This document shows positions 9,737 to 18,844 of a stretch of 42,741 nucleotides of DNA, piece by piece. The stretch is from positions 1 through 42,741 of the forward strand of contig DATJHO010000102.1 of NCBI GenBank assembly GCA_035493835.1, in the 5' to 3' direction. Source of the DNA: DASZTU01 sp035493835. GTDB taxonomy: Bacteria; Pseudomonadota; Alphaproteobacteria; Rhizobiales; Devosiaceae. The notes under the pieces were generated by a model that saw nothing but the letters and a program-made list of their open reading frames with translations, ran no database searches and was not told the origin of the DNA. Within the stretch, counting starts at the first letter, position 1. Each line of letters starts with the position of its first letter. A program made the translations under genes and the position numbers.

Positions 9737-10328
9737 GGTTTTCCGCCTTATCTTTTCGCGATCCCCCCAACGGTCGCCCAGCAACAGCAACCATAAATCA
9801 AAATCACGCGGCGCATCGTTGCGGCCGGAAGCGATACGGCAACATTGGTAACAGGGTCGCCGGCGTCATGACCCTCAACAGTTAGAATATTCACCACAGA
9901 CATTTCAGAGTACGATCACAGATGACAGCAAGCTATGGGCTACCAATGGTTATTTGCCATTGATCGGAATGCCGAGATACTGTCTCATAACAAACCATTA
10001 ACGAGGATTTTCTTTCGCGATCTGGATCATAACGGACTTTATGAGGCATTTAGTCCGCGATCCAACGGACCTGAGGCGAAGCTGGCCCCTGCCCTCTCCC
10101 CCTCGCGGGGAGGCGCGTCGGGGATCGCACTCCCGTCTGAGCCGGCCCCTCTGCGCAACCATCATATGCCGAATTGGGCATTCCGCCTCGGCCTGAGCGG
10201 CCTACGTACTCGGTATCGGGATGCCGACTGGCGTTCCGGCAGCGGCCCGGGCAGGGCCGAAAACTCCCTCCCGAGACCGCCCCTCGCGCGGCGGGAAGGA
10301 GGGACTTTGTTGACGATGGATATTGACC
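9737..10328. other. Gene-free interval between divergent genes
   Basis: The half from about 9880 to 10050 is A/T-rich and probably holds the promoters of the phosphatase-sulfatase unit. I could not pick hexamers with confidence. A small dyad AGGGTC/GACCCT lies near 9852-9874. The right half is G/C-rich with a short C-run/G-run palindrome (about 10090-10115). Open frames here do not look like proteins. Confidence 0.5.
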
Positions 10329-11348
10329 ATGCAAACTGAAACTCACCCCGAAATCGAGACTGTCGCCATTCCCGGCACGCCATTGGTGGCGTCGCGGATC
10401 GCCCTGGGCACCTGGGCGATGGGCGGCTGGATGTGGGGCGGCACCGACGAGCAGGAATCGATCCGCACGATCCACTCGGCGATCGACCGGGGCATCACCG
10501 TGATCGACACGGCGCCGGTCTATGGTTTTGGCCGCTCCGAGGAAATCGTGGGCAAGGCGTTGGCCGAAGGCGGCCGGCGCGATCGCGTGCTGGTGGCCAC
10601 AAAGGTGGCGCTCGACTGGAAGGACGGCCAGCCGTTCCGCAATGCCAGCCGGCAGCGCATTTTCAAGGAGATCGACGATTCCCTCAGACGCCTTCGCACC
10701 GACGTGATCGATCTTTACCAGGTGCACTGGCCCGACACGAAGGTCGCGGTTGAGGAAACCGCCGGAGCGCTGGGAGACCTGCTGAAGGCCGGCAAGATCC
10801 GGGCCATCGGGGTCAGCAATTTCAGCCCCGAACAGATGGACGCCTTCCGCCGCACCGCGCCGCTACACACGGCACAGCCGCCCTTTAATCTCTTCGAGCG
10901 CGCCATCGAGAACGATGTGCTGCCCTATTGCCGGCAAAACGACATCGCCGTGCTCGCCTATGGCGCGCTGTGCCGGGGCCTGCTTTCGGGCCGCATGAAC
11001 GCGCAGACGCAGTTCGACGGCGACGACCTGCGCAAGAGCGATCCGAAATTCCAGGCGCCGCGCTTCGCCCAATACCTCGAGGCCGTGACGCAACTCGACC
11101 GCTTCGCCCGGGAAAACTACGGCAAGCGCGTCATCCATCTGGCGCTGCGCTGGATTCTCGACCGGGAAAAGCTCTCGATTGCGCTCTGGGGCGCCCGCCG
11201 CCCCGATCAGCTCGACCCGATCGCGGAAGTGGCCGGCTGGCGGCTGGACCAGGCCGCGCTGGCCGAGATCGACCGCATCCTTGCCGAGACGGTTCTCGAC
11301 CCGGTTGGCCCAGAGTTCATGGCCCCGCCGGAGCAGTTGGCGGCGTAG
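10329..11348 (+). CDS. Aldo/keto reductase
   Basis: Protein of 339 residues with the (beta/alpha)8 barrel plan of NADPH-dependent aldo/keto reductases. The catalytic tetrad is visible: Asp and Tyr in DTAPVYGFG, Lys in ATKVALDW, and His in YQVHWPD; the cofactor-binding segment GVSNFSPEQM follows. The KIRAIGVSNF and WGARRP segments fit the group of L-glyceraldehyde 3-phosphate or pyridoxal-type reductases, but no substrate can be named. The ATG at 10329 is preferred over an in-frame TTG two codons earlier; an AGGAGGG site is about 25 bases upstream, too far to decide. It stands alone in its direction. Confidence 0.85.
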   Translation: MQTETHPEIETVAIPGTPLVASRIALGTWAMGGWMWGGTDEQESIRTIHSAIDRGITVIDTAPVYGFGRSEEIVGKALAEGGRRDRVLVATKVALDWKDGQPFRNASRQRIFKEIDDSLRRLRTDVIDLYQVHWPDTKVAVEETAGALGDLLKAGKIRAIGVSNFSPEQMDAFRRTAPLHTAQPPFNLFERAIENDVLPYCRQNDIAVLAYGALCRGLLSGRMNAQTQFDGDDLRKSDPKFQAPRFAQYLEAVTQLDRFARENYGKRVIHLALRWILDREKLSIALWGARRPDQLDPIAEVAGWRLDQAALAEIDRILAETVLDPVGPEFMAPPEQLAA

Positions 11349-11430
11349 GGGGACTTAGGTCGTCCAGCCACGCCCTTGCCCCCAGCGGCCGCGCCGTGGC
11401 TATCAACTGACAGAGCTGAATCAACGCCAA

Positions 11431-11536
11431 AACAACCCCCACCCCTCAAGGGGGAGGGGAACGATGGACCACCGGCGGTGTCACAAATCCCCCTCCCCCT
11501 TGAGGGGAGGGTGGCGGCAGCCGGGTGGGGGTTGTT
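11431..11536. repeat. Full palindromic element, AACAACCCCCACCC family
   Basis: Arms AACAACCCCCACCC (11431-11444) and GGGTGGGGGTTGTT (11523-11536) are exact inverted repeats of 14 bases, enclosing two C-run/G-run hairpins. Half copies lie at 5240 and 30814. It sits between the aldo/keto reductase and bestrophin genes. Confidence 0.75.
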
Positions 11537-11660
11537 CCTATCGGCTGGATGACGCTTTTTGGCCGCTGCTCGGGCCACTCGCCCCCCGCCCAACAACCAG
11601 CCCTAGAGCCGTTCACCGTTTCGTGGAAACACTGAACGTTCTCTAACTGTTTGTTGTGTC

Positions 11661-11705
11661 GCGTTTCCGAAACGGAAAAGTGGTGGCCACTTTTCCTGGA
11701 AACGC
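11661..11705. repeat. Nested palindrome GCGTTTCC...GGAAACGC
   Basis: The outer arms are 11661-11668 and 11698-11705. The inner arms are GGAAAAGTGG (11674-11683) and CCACTTTTCC (11687-11696). This is a common Rhizobiales intergenic palindrome. It begins two bases past the bestrophin stop codon and could end that transcript. A relative lies in the clpB leader. Confidence 0.7.
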
Positions 11706-11706
11706 C

Positions 11707-12702
11707 CTAGGTTGCGACGCCATTCGCCGGCAGAAGCGGTTCCGGCAGGTCGCTGTCGCCAAGTCTGCTCCGCAGCTCTATCTCGAGGCTGCGGCAGATC
11801 TGCGAGATCGGCACGTCATTGGCACTGCCCTCGAAGGGGTTGGCGGTGCTCTCGCTGACCTGGTCGAGCGACATGTACATCCAGCCCAGCAAGGTGCTGA
11901 AGGGGACGCTCAGCCAGATTGCGGCCGGGCCAAGCGCCGTGCGCGCGAGTTCAGCGAAAATGGGCACAACCCCAAAGGGTAGCAGCGTGACGAAAATGGC
12001 GACGAACATGGCGCTGACGATGGCGTATTGGCGCGGATAGGGGGCGTTCTTGATCCGATCGCACCGCGCCTGGTGGTCGTGGCAGTCGCGCAGCAGCTTC
12101 ATCAGCTCAGTATAGACCTGGGGTGGAACGAGGCCGTCCTTGAGCAGGGAATTGATCTGCCGGGCCTGCCGATTCAGCAGGGCCACGGGCGAATAATTCT
12201 CCGTGGCGATTTCGGCGGCCTCGGTGCCGACCAGCGCTTCCAGCTCTTGCGGCAAGGATCCAACGTCTTCCTGGATCTGGTAATGCCGCCGGAAAAACTC
12301 ACGGTTTGCGCCCTTCGCCATGGTTTCCCATGGCTTTGGCTTGCGCAGCGAAAAACGCAGCGCCGTCAGCCAGGCAAGGTGGCGGAGGATGATGCTTCTC
12401 GCCGTCACCGGCGTGGTGAAGTCGCAGCAGAGGCTCGCGAGCATCCTGCTCGTCGCAGCAATCCCCCAAAAAGTCTGCAGGGCCTCGGTGCTGCGCTGAA
12501 ATACCTGGTTACTCTTGAACCCAGCCACCAACGACACCGTGGTTCCAAGCACAGCGACAATCGGCCAGGGAATGGAAAGGCCCGCGAACGGCGGAAGCAG
12601 GTATGCAGCAACCGCAACGGCACTAACGAATACCATGTAGAGGACACTGCGCCGCGACCAGACCGCGAAATCGATCAGCCGGTAGGACCGCCCAACATAC
12701 AT
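11707..12702 (-). CDS. Bestrophin-family ion channel
   Basis: Protein of 331 residues of the bestrophin/UPF0187 family. The N-terminus MYVGRSYRLIDFAVWSRRSV leads into two paired membrane regions (about 18-75 and 225-275). Bacterial members form pentameric cation-conducting channels in the inner membrane. The long cytoplasmic middle is charged and helical as in the family. A strong GGGGAGAAG site stands six bases before the ATG. The gene follows the clpB terminator in the same direction and has its own short upstream region. Confidence 0.85.
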   Translation of the reverse strand: MYVGRSYRLIDFAVWSRRSVLYMVFVSAVAVAAYLLPPFAGLSIPWPIVAVLGTTVSLVAGFKSNQVFQRSTEALQTFWGIAATSRMLASLCCDFTTPVTARSIILRHLAWLTALRFSLRKPKPWETMAKGANREFFRRHYQIQEDVGSLPQELEALVGTEAAEIATENYSPVALLNRQARQINSLLKDGLVPPQVYTELMKLLRDCHDHQARCDRIKNAPYPRQYAIVSAMFVAIFVTLLPFGVVPIFAELARTALGPAAIWLSVPFSTLLGWMYMSLDQVSESTANPFEGSANDVPISQICRSLEIELRSRLGDSDLPEPLLPANGVAT

Positions 12703-12767
12703 CTGCTCTTCTCCCCGCCCGAGCGTTCTCGATAGCCGCCCCAGCTATACTACTCGACCACAACAAA

Positions 12768-12791
12768 AAGGCCGGCATCGCTGCCGGCCTT
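12768..12791 (-). terminator. Intrinsic terminator of clpB
   Basis: On the minus strand a ten-base-pair stem AAGGCCGGCA/TGCCGGCCTT with a four-base loop is followed by TTTTTGTTG. It begins 21 bases past the clpB stop codon. Confidence 0.88.
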
Positions 12792-12812
12792 CTGTTCCCC
12801 TCGCAAACCTGA

Positions 12813-15419
12813 TCAGGCCGCCGCGTCGGTGACCGATTCCTCTTCGGGGAAGAGCAGCAGGCCGCCGTCGCCGGCATCCACCTGCACCGTCTGCCCGTCG
12901 ACGATGGTGCCGGAAAGCAGCGCATCGGCGAGCTTGTCCTGCACCTCGCGCTGGATCACGCGCTTCAGCGGGCGGGCGCCATAGGCCGGGTCATAGCCCT
13001 GCTCGGCCAGCCACTCGCGCGCCTTTGGCGTCAGGATCAGCGTGATGTCACGGTCCTTCAGCAGCTTTTCGAGGCGGCCCATCTGGATGTCGACGATCGC
13101 CGCCATCTGGTTGCGCTCCAGCCGGTGGAACAGCAGGATCTCGTCCAGCCGGTTGAGGAATTCGGGCCGGAACGCAGCCTTGACCGCATCCAGCACTTTT
13201 CCGCGCACCAGTTCCACGGACTCGCCATCCGGCAGCGCCGCCAAAAATTCGGCGCCGAGATTTGAGGTCATGATGATCAGGGTGTTGCGGAAATCGACCG
13301 TGCGCCCCTGCCCGTCCGTCAGCCGCCCGTCATCGAGCACCTGGAGGAGGACGTTGAACACATCCGGATGCGCCTTTTCGATCTCGTCGAACAGCACCAC
13401 CTGGTAGGGCCGCCGCCTGACCGCTTCGGTCAAGACGCCGCCCTCGTCATAGCCGACATAGCCGGGAGGCGCGCCGATCAGCCGGGCCACGGAGTGCTTT
13501 TCCATGAACTCGGACATGTCGAGGCGAACCAGTGCCGTTTCGTCGTCGAACAGGAATTCGGCCAGCGCCTTGGTCAGCTCGGTCTTGCCGACGCCGGTGG
13601 GGCCGAGAAACATGAACGAGCCGATCGGCCGGTTCGGATCCTGCAGCCCGGCGCGGGCGCGGCGCACCGCCTTGCTCACCGCCTGAACCGCTTCGGCCTG
13701 CCCGATGACGCGCTTGCTCAACGCCTCTTCCATATGGAGGAGTTTTTCGCGCTCGCCTTCGAGCATGCGATCGACCGGAATGCCGGTCCAGCGGCTGACC
13801 ACCTGGGCGATGTCGCTGGGCGTCACCACTTCGGCAACCATGGTGCCGCCATCGGCCTTGTCGGCCTCGGCTTCCCTGATGCGCTTTTCGAGATCGGGGA
13901 TCACGCCATAAGCCAGTTCCCCCGCCCGCGTAAAATCGCCGTTGCGCTGGGCGAGCTCAAGCTCAGTGCGGGCCCGGTCGAGGTCCTCCTTGAGCTTGGT
14001 TGCGCCCTGCAGGCGCTCCTTTTCCGCAAGCCAGCGCTGCGTCAGCGCCTCCGCTTCCTCCTCGAGGTCCGAGAGTTCGGCCTCAAGCCGGGCAAGCCGC
14101 AGGTGCGAGGCCTCATCGGTCTCCTTCTTCAGCGCCTCGCGCTCGATCTTGAGCTGCATGATGCGGCGATCAAGTTCGTCCAGCGCCTCGGGCTTGGAGT
14201 CAACGGCCATGCGCAGGCGCGCCGCCGCCTCATCCATGAGATCGATCGCCTTGTCGGGGAGGAACCGGTCGGTGATGTAGCGTTTTGAAAGCGTCGCGGC
14301 TGCCACCAGGGCCGAGTCCGAAATCCGGACGCCATGGTGCAGCTCGTACTTTTCCTTGAGCCCGCGCAGGATGGAAATGGTGTCTTCCACCGTCGGCTCG
14401 TTGACGAACACCGGCTGGAAGCGGCGGGCAAGCGCGGCGTCCTTTTCGATATATTTGCGGTACTCGTCGAGCGTCGTCGCACCGACCGCGTGCAGCGTGC
14501 CGCGGGCGAGTGCCGGCTTCAACAGGTTGGAAGCATCCATGGCGCCATCGGTCTTGCCGGCGCCGACGAGCGTATGCAACTCATCGATGAAGAGGACGAT
14601 GCCGCCCTCGGCGGACTCGACTTCGGCCAGCACGGCCTTCAGCCGCTCTTCGAACTCGCCGCGATATTTCGAGCCGGCAATCAGCGCGCCAAGATCAAGC
14701 GCCAGCAGCGATTTGCCCTTGAGGCTTTCGGGCACGTCGCCATTGACGATGCGCAGCGCAAGGCCTTCGGCGATGGCGGTCTTGCCGACGCCGGGCTCGC
14801 CGATCAGCACCGGATTGTTCTTGGTGCGGCGGCTCAGCACCTGCACGGTGCGGCGGATTTCCTCGTCCCGGCCGATCACCGGATCGAGCTTGCCCTGGCG
14901 GGCATCGGCGGTGAGATCGCGCGCGTATTTCTTCAGCGCATCATAGGCGTTTTCGGCCGAGGCGGAATCGGCGGTGCGGCCCTTGCGCAGGGCGTTGATC
15001 GCTTCGTTCAGCGCCTGCGGGGTAACGCCAGCGGCGGCCAGGATCTTGCCTGCGTCGGTATCCTTCTCGATCGTGAGCGCCAGCAGCAAACGCTCTACCG
15101 TGACAAAAGAATCGCCGGCCTTCTGCGCCGCCTGCTCGGCGGTATCGAAGACGCGCGCGATCTCGCGTGACAAATAGAGCTGGCTGTTGTCGCCGGAAAC
15201 CGACGGGATCTTGCGCAGCGCCGCCTCGGTTTCGGCGCGGGCGATCTTGGGATCGCCACCGGCGCGCTCGATCAAGCCGGAAGCGAGGCCCTCCGGATCA
15301 TCGAGCAAAACTTTCAGCAGGTGAATGGGCAGGAATTGCTGGTGGCCCCTGCCGAGGGCGAAGGTCTGCGCGCTCTGGATGAAGCCGCGCGCCCGCTCGG
15401 TGTATTTTTCAATGTTCAT
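12813..15419 (-). CDS. clpB: ATP-dependent disaggregase ClpB (Hsp104 family)
   Basis: Protein of 868 residues, the normal ClpB length. It pulls aggregated proteins apart together with DnaK in the cytoplasm. Order: N-terminal Clp-N repeat domain (1-145), first AAA+ module with Walker A GEPGVGKT (207-214), the long coiled-coil middle domain (about 405-525), second AAA+ module with GPTGVGKT near 606 and the sensor arginine region, then the C-terminal domain. GAPPGYVGYDEGG, the substrate pore loop of module 2, is intact. An AAGGAGCG site precedes the ATG. It has its own terminator, and a palindrome and a possible heat-shock promoter lie upstream. Confidence 0.97.
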   Translation of the reverse strand: MNIEKYTERARGFIQSAQTFALGRGHQQFLPIHLLKVLLDDPEGLASGLIERAGGDPKIARAETEAALRKIPSVSGDNSQLYLSREIARVFDTAEQAAQKAGDSFVTVERLLLALTIEKDTDAGKILAAAGVTPQALNEAINALRKGRTADSASAENAYDALKKYARDLTADARQGKLDPVIGRDEEIRRTVQVLSRRTKNNPVLIGEPGVGKTAIAEGLALRIVNGDVPESLKGKSLLALDLGALIAGSKYRGEFEERLKAVLAEVESAEGGIVLFIDELHTLVGAGKTDGAMDASNLLKPALARGTLHAVGATTLDEYRKYIEKDAALARRFQPVFVNEPTVEDTISILRGLKEKYELHHGVRISDSALVAAATLSKRYITDRFLPDKAIDLMDEAAARLRMAVDSKPEALDELDRRIMQLKIEREALKKETDEASHLRLARLEAELSDLEEEAEALTQRWLAEKERLQGATKLKEDLDRARTELELAQRNGDFTRAGELAYGVIPDLEKRIREAEADKADGGTMVAEVVTPSDIAQVVSRWTGIPVDRMLEGEREKLLHMEEALSKRVIGQAEAVQAVSKAVRRARAGLQDPNRPIGSFMFLGPTGVGKTELTKALAEFLFDDETALVRLDMSEFMEKHSVARLIGAPPGYVGYDEGGVLTEAVRRRPYQVVLFDEIEKAHPDVFNVLLQVLDDGRLTDGQGRTVDFRNTLIIMTSNLGAEFLAALPDGESVELVRGKVLDAVKAAFRPEFLNRLDEILLFHRLERNQMAAIVDIQMGRLEKLLKDRDITLILTPKAREWLAEQGYDPAYGARPLKRVIQREVQDKLADALLSGTIVDGQTVQVDAGDGGLLLFPEEESVTDAAA

Positions 15420-15459
15420 GCTAACGCTCCTTGTTGCGTTCCCGGTCCGCCCTCAGGAA

Positions 15460-15501
15460 CGTGTTCGGGAAAAGTGGAGCCACTTTTCCGCTCCGAACAC
15501 G
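15460..15501. repeat. Nested palindrome in the clpB leader
   Basis: Outer arms CGTGTTCGG (15460-15468) and CCGAACACG (15493-15501) enclose GGAAAAGTG/CACTTTTCC (15468-15476 with 15481-15489). The inner part is the same core as the element at 11661. Here it lies between the predicted clpB promoter and the start codon, so it would be transcribed into the 5' untranslated region. Confidence 0.7.
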
Positions 15502-15508
15502 CGCCCCC

Positions 15509-15538
15509 AATATAGGCACGCAACCGGTCACCGAAGTG
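15509..15538 (-). promoter_or_regulatory. Possible clpB promoter
   Basis: On the minus strand CACTTCGG (15531-15538) is followed by CCTATATT (ending 15509), loosely like the alphaproteobacterial RpoH pattern CTTG...CYTATNT. The match is partial; a sigma70 reading of TATATT alone is also possible. Confidence 0.35.
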
Positions 15539-15616
15539 TTGGGGTTTGAAACGCCCGCATCTGCGGCGCGTTCCGGCACTCCGGCTAGAGATATAGGAAG
15601 GCCACCCGGAAACGAA

Positions 15617-15641
15617 AAGGCCGGGCGATGTGCCCGGCCTT
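15617..15641 (-). terminator. Intrinsic terminator after the DUF4167 gene
   Basis: On the minus strand a ten-base-pair stem AAGGCCGGGC/GCCCGGCCTT with a five-base loop is followed by TTTTCG. It lies 27 bases past the stop codon. Confidence 0.75.
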
Positions 15642-15668
15642 GCCGCTTGTCCGATAAAAACCCCTCGC

Positions 15669-16370
15669 CTATTCGGCGGGATTGGGCGCCCCGGCCGTAA
15701 TGAAGGCCGGCAATTCGCCGACGTCCGGCTGCGGACCGGCGGGATCGACACCCGCCTCGCCGGCCGGCGTACGGCGGCGGCGCGGCCGGCGCTCGCGGCG
15801 GCGCGGCTCGCCATCGGCCTGTACGGCCTCAGGGGACACCTCGGCGGAAGCCTCCTGGGTTTCGACGATGGCCTCGACCGGCGCCTCGACATCGGGCTGC
15901 TCGTCGCGAGAACCCTGCTCGATGCGCGGCTGGCGTTCATCACGCGGTTGCTCGCGGGTGAACTGCCGCTCGGGCGGGCGCTCGTTCTGCTGCTGTCGGA
16001 ACTGCGGCACCTCGAAGCGATCCGCCTGCTCGTCGCCGATGTAATCGTCGTCCGATTCCTCGGTGTCGAGTTCCTGGCCGAACTGGTCGGGGCGCGGCTG
16101 CTGCGGCTGGGCGGCCGACAGGATGCGGAAATAATGCTCGGCGTGCTGCAGATAGTTTTCCGCCATCACGGAGTCGCCGGAAGCATGCGCATCCCTGGCC
16201 AACTGCACGTATTTCTCGGCGATGTGGGCCGCGTTGCCGCGAACCTTCACATCAGGGCCGTTACTCTCGTAGTTCCGTGACAGCGGGTTCATGTGCTTGC
16301 GCCCGCCATTATTGTTGCGGCCGCGCTGCCGGTTCTTGTTGTTACTGTTGTTTTGCTGTCCTGGTCTCAT
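15669..16370 (-). CDS. DUF4167 domain protein, probable RNA-binding
   Basis: Protein of 233 residues. The N-terminus is rich in Asn, Arg and Gly (MRPGQQNNSNNKNRQRGRNN) and leads into the conserved DUF4167 core (about 27-90, with RNYESNGPDVKVRGNAAHIA). The rest is a low-complexity acidic, Gln/Arg-rich tail. The family is typical of Hyphomicrobiales and usually lies between prmC and clpB, as here; the Arg-Gly-Asn start suggests RNA binding, but no function is established to my knowledge. The ATG at 16370 gives the family-like start MRPGQQ. A longer open frame upstream has no family similarity. Confidence 0.88.
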   Translation of the reverse strand: MRPGQQNNSNNKNRQRGRNNNGGRKHMNPLSRNYESNGPDVKVRGNAAHIAEKYVQLARDAHASGDSVMAENYLQHAEHYFRILSAAQPQQPRPDQFGQELDTEESDDDYIGDEQADRFEVPQFRQQQNERPPERQFTREQPRDERQPRIEQGSRDEQPDVEAPVEAIVETQEASAEVSPEAVQADGEPRRRERRPRRRRTPAGEAGVDPAGPQPDVGELPAFITAGAPNPAE

Positions 16371-16685
16371 CTTGCTCTGAACTGACGAGGTTGTTGAGAA
16401 TGATGGCGCTAGCCAACGTTGTACACAAACCCCACGGTGCCAACAGGCGCCGCATTTGGCCGGTGTTTTGAAAATAAAGTCCCTAAAGCTGTGCGGAACA
16501 ACCACTAGTCCGCGCCATCTTCGCTAGGCCCTGTCCCTTGTGGGGCCGCGCTGCTAAAAGCATCGCCGATGAGCGGGGTGGCTGTCTCAGGCGGTTACAT
16601 TCGCCCCAACAGCACCGGCAAACTATCTTGTTCGCCTCAGCTTTCCAAGCGGAAAATTCCTTGCCGTCCGCGACCCATCGTCAGC

Positions 16686-17546
16686 CTATATCTGGTGGCC
16701 GATCACCACCCGATCAAGGCCCGCCAGGTCCTTTCTGATGTCGATGCCGACAAATCCCGCAGCGGAGAAGATTGCGCCGACCTCGAGCCCCTGCTCGCTG
16801 CCGATTTCGACGATGACCTGCGCCCCGGGTCGCAGCCGGTCGGGAATGCCGGCGGCGATGGCCCGATAAGCGGCGAGGCCGTCTTCCCCGCCATCAAGCG
16901 CCAGGTGCGGATCGAACTCGCTGACCTCGACCTGCAATTGCTCGACGATATCGCTCTCGACATAGGGCGGATTTGAGACCACCACGTCGAATTGCTCGGC
17001 CGGGAGCAGCGGCCCGCACCAGGAACCGGCCCGAAAGCTGATGCGATCGAGCACGCCATGCCGGATCGCGTTCTCGCGCGCCGCGGCAATCGCCTCCTCG
17101 GAAAGATCGGTCGCCACCGCCCGCGCGTTGGGGGCATGGACGAGAATGGCGATCGCAACGCAGCCGCTGCCGGTGCCGAGATCGAGAAGGACGGGAGCCT
17201 CGAGCGGCCGCAGCGCTTCCAGCGCCAGATCGACCAAGAGTTCCGTCTCCGGCCGCGGCACCAGCGTGGCGTCGTTCAGGACGAAATCGAGGCCGTAAAA
17301 TTCCTTGTGGCCGAGAATGCGGGCAACCGGCTCGCCTTGCAGGCGCCGCCCGGCGAAGTCCGCGAGTTTGGCGAGCCCCGCATCCGGGGCCTCGTTCTGC
17401 TCGTTGAGGGTCAGGGCCAGCCGGTCGAAATCGAAGGCGGCCTCGGCGAGGAGGCGCGCATCGAGTTCGGGGGTATCGACATCGGCCTGCCGGAACCGGT
17501 CCCGCACCGCGCGCCACGCCTCCCCGACGAGAGGGCGCTCAGTCAA
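16686..17546 (-). CDS. prmC: Release factor glutamine methyltransferase PrmC (HemK)
   Basis: Protein of 286 residues that methylates the glutamine of the GGQ motif in release factors RF1 and RF2, using S-adenosylmethionine. It has the helical N-terminal substrate domain, the family segment VPRPETE (96-102), the cofactor loop DLGTGSG (122-128), and the catalytic NPPY (192-195). It lies directly downstream of prfA, which encodes its substrate, in the same direction. The 175 bases between them contain a 120-base palindromic element. Confidence 0.95.
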   Translation of the reverse strand: MTERPLVGEAWRAVRDRFRQADVDTPELDARLLAEAAFDFDRLALTLNEQNEAPDAGLAKLADFAGRRLQGEPVARILGHKEFYGLDFVLNDATLVPRPETELLVDLALEALRPLEAPVLLDLGTGSGCVAIAILVHAPNARAVATDLSEEAIAAARENAIRHGVLDRISFRAGSWCGPLLPAEQFDVVVSNPPYVESDIVEQLQVEVSEFDPHLALDGGEDGLAAYRAIAAGIPDRLRPGAQVIVEIGSEQGLEVGAIFSAAGFVGIDIRKDLAGLDRVVIGHQI

Positions 17547-17577
17547 GGCGAGGGGCCTGTGAGGCTGAGACTGGCGG

Positions 17578-17697
17578 CCAAGGCCCCCTCACCCAACCCT
17601 CCCCCCCAAAGGGAGAGGGCTCCTTGTGGCAAGGCCTCGCCTACCCTCTGCCTCGGGGGAGAGGTCCGTCCGGTAGGACGGGGTGAGGGGGCCTTGG
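17578..17697. repeat. 120-base palindromic element between prfA and prmC
   Basis: Exact 17-base inverted arms CCAAGGCCCCCTCACCC (17578-17594) and GGGTGAGGGGGCCTTGG (17681-17697) enclose two smaller hairpins. A partial relative lies near 39194. It would form a large hairpin in the prfA-prmC transcript. Confidence 0.8.
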
Positions 17698-17721
17698 CAA
17701 CAAGCGTTGCCCACGAGGTAT

Positions 17722-18798
17722 TCACGATACGCCTTCCATGGCCGCCAGCAGGCTCGCCTGGTTTTCGGCGATCAGCGCCTCGATCAGTTCGTCGAGCGCG
17801 TCGCCGGCGATCACCCGGTCGAGCTTGTAGAGCGTCAGATTGATGCGGTGGTCGGTGACCCGGCCTTGCGGAAAATTATAGGTGCGAATGCGCTCGGAGC
17901 GGTCACCGGAACCCACCTGCTCGCGCCGGGCCTCCGAGCGGGCCGTGTCGCGCTCCATGCGCTGCTGGTCGTAGAGCCGCGCGCGCAGCACCACCATGGC
18001 CTGCGCCCGGTTCTGGTGCTGGCTCTTCAGTGCCGAGGTGACGACGGTGCCGGTCGGGATGTGAGTGATGCGCACCGCCGAGTCGGTGGTGTTGACGTGC
18101 TGGCCACCGGCGCCCGAGGCGCGCATGGTGTCGATGCGGATATCCTCGGTACGGATCTCGATGTCGATCTCCTCGACCTCGGGCAGCACCGCGACGGTTG
18201 CGGCAGAGGTGTGGATGCGCCCCTGCGTCTCGGTTGCCGGCACCCGCTGCACCCGGTGCACGCCGCTCTCGAATTTCAGCCTCGCATAGACGCCGCGGCC
18301 GGCGATTTGGGCAATGACTTCCTTGTAGCCGCCCATTTCACCAGAACTCTCTTCCATGATGGTCAGCTTCCAGCCATGGAGGTCGGCATAGCGCTGGTAC
18401 ATGCGCAGGAGATCACCGGCAAACAGCGCCGCCTCGTCCCCGCCGGTGCCGGCGCGCACTTCAAGGATGACCGCCTTTTCGTCGGCCTCGTCCTTGGGCA
18501 GCAGCAGCAGCCGGATCTGCTGGATCATCTCCGCCATGCGCGGATTCAGTTCCTCGATTTCCGCCTTGGCCATTTCGACCATGTCGGGATCGCCGGAGCC
18601 CGCCAGTTCCTCGGCCGCGCCAAGATCGGACTGGAGCTTTTGATAGGCGAGGATCGGCCGGACGATCGGCTCGAGCTCGGCATATTCCTTGGAAAGGCGC
18701 ACGAACACTTCTGCCGGCGGGCCGGCGGCGAGTTCAGCCTCGAGTGCCGAGAAGCGGCGCTCAAGCGCGTCGAGCTTGTCCTGGGGGAGTGTTGGCAT
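17722..18798 (-). CDS. prfA: Peptide chain release factor 1
   Basis: Protein of 358 residues, standard RF1 length. It recognises UAA and UAG stop codons on the ribosome and triggers peptide release. The stop-codon reading motif PAT (187-189) marks RF1 rather than RF2, which has SPF. The catalytic loop GAGGQHVN carries GGQ at 231-233, whose Gln is the target of PrmC next door. A GGGGGAGTG-like site precedes the ATG. Confidence 0.97.
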   Translation of the reverse strand: MPTLPQDKLDALERRFSALEAELAAGPPAEVFVRLSKEYAELEPIVRPILAYQKLQSDLGAAEELAGSGDPDMVEMAKAEIEELNPRMAEMIQQIRLLLLPKDEADEKAVILEVRAGTGGDEAALFAGDLLRMYQRYADLHGWKLTIMEESSGEMGGYKEVIAQIAGRGVYARLKFESGVHRVQRVPATETQGRIHTSAATVAVLPEVEEIDIEIRTEDIRIDTMRASGAGGQHVNTTDSAVRITHIPTGTVVTSALKSQHQNRAQAMVVLRARLYDQQRMERDTARSEARREQVGSGDRSERIRTYNFPQGRVTDHRINLTLYKLDRVIAGDALDELIEALIAENQASLLAAMEGVS

Positions 18799-18844
18799 TG
18801 GCTACTTCGATTTCGCGGGCACCGGGCCCGCCTCGGGCCACGGC

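Noticed and set aside
9935..10339. 134-codon plus-strand open frame before the aldo/keto reductase
   Set aside because: The sequence crosses an A/T-rich control region and a G/C palindrome, with no protein-like pattern.
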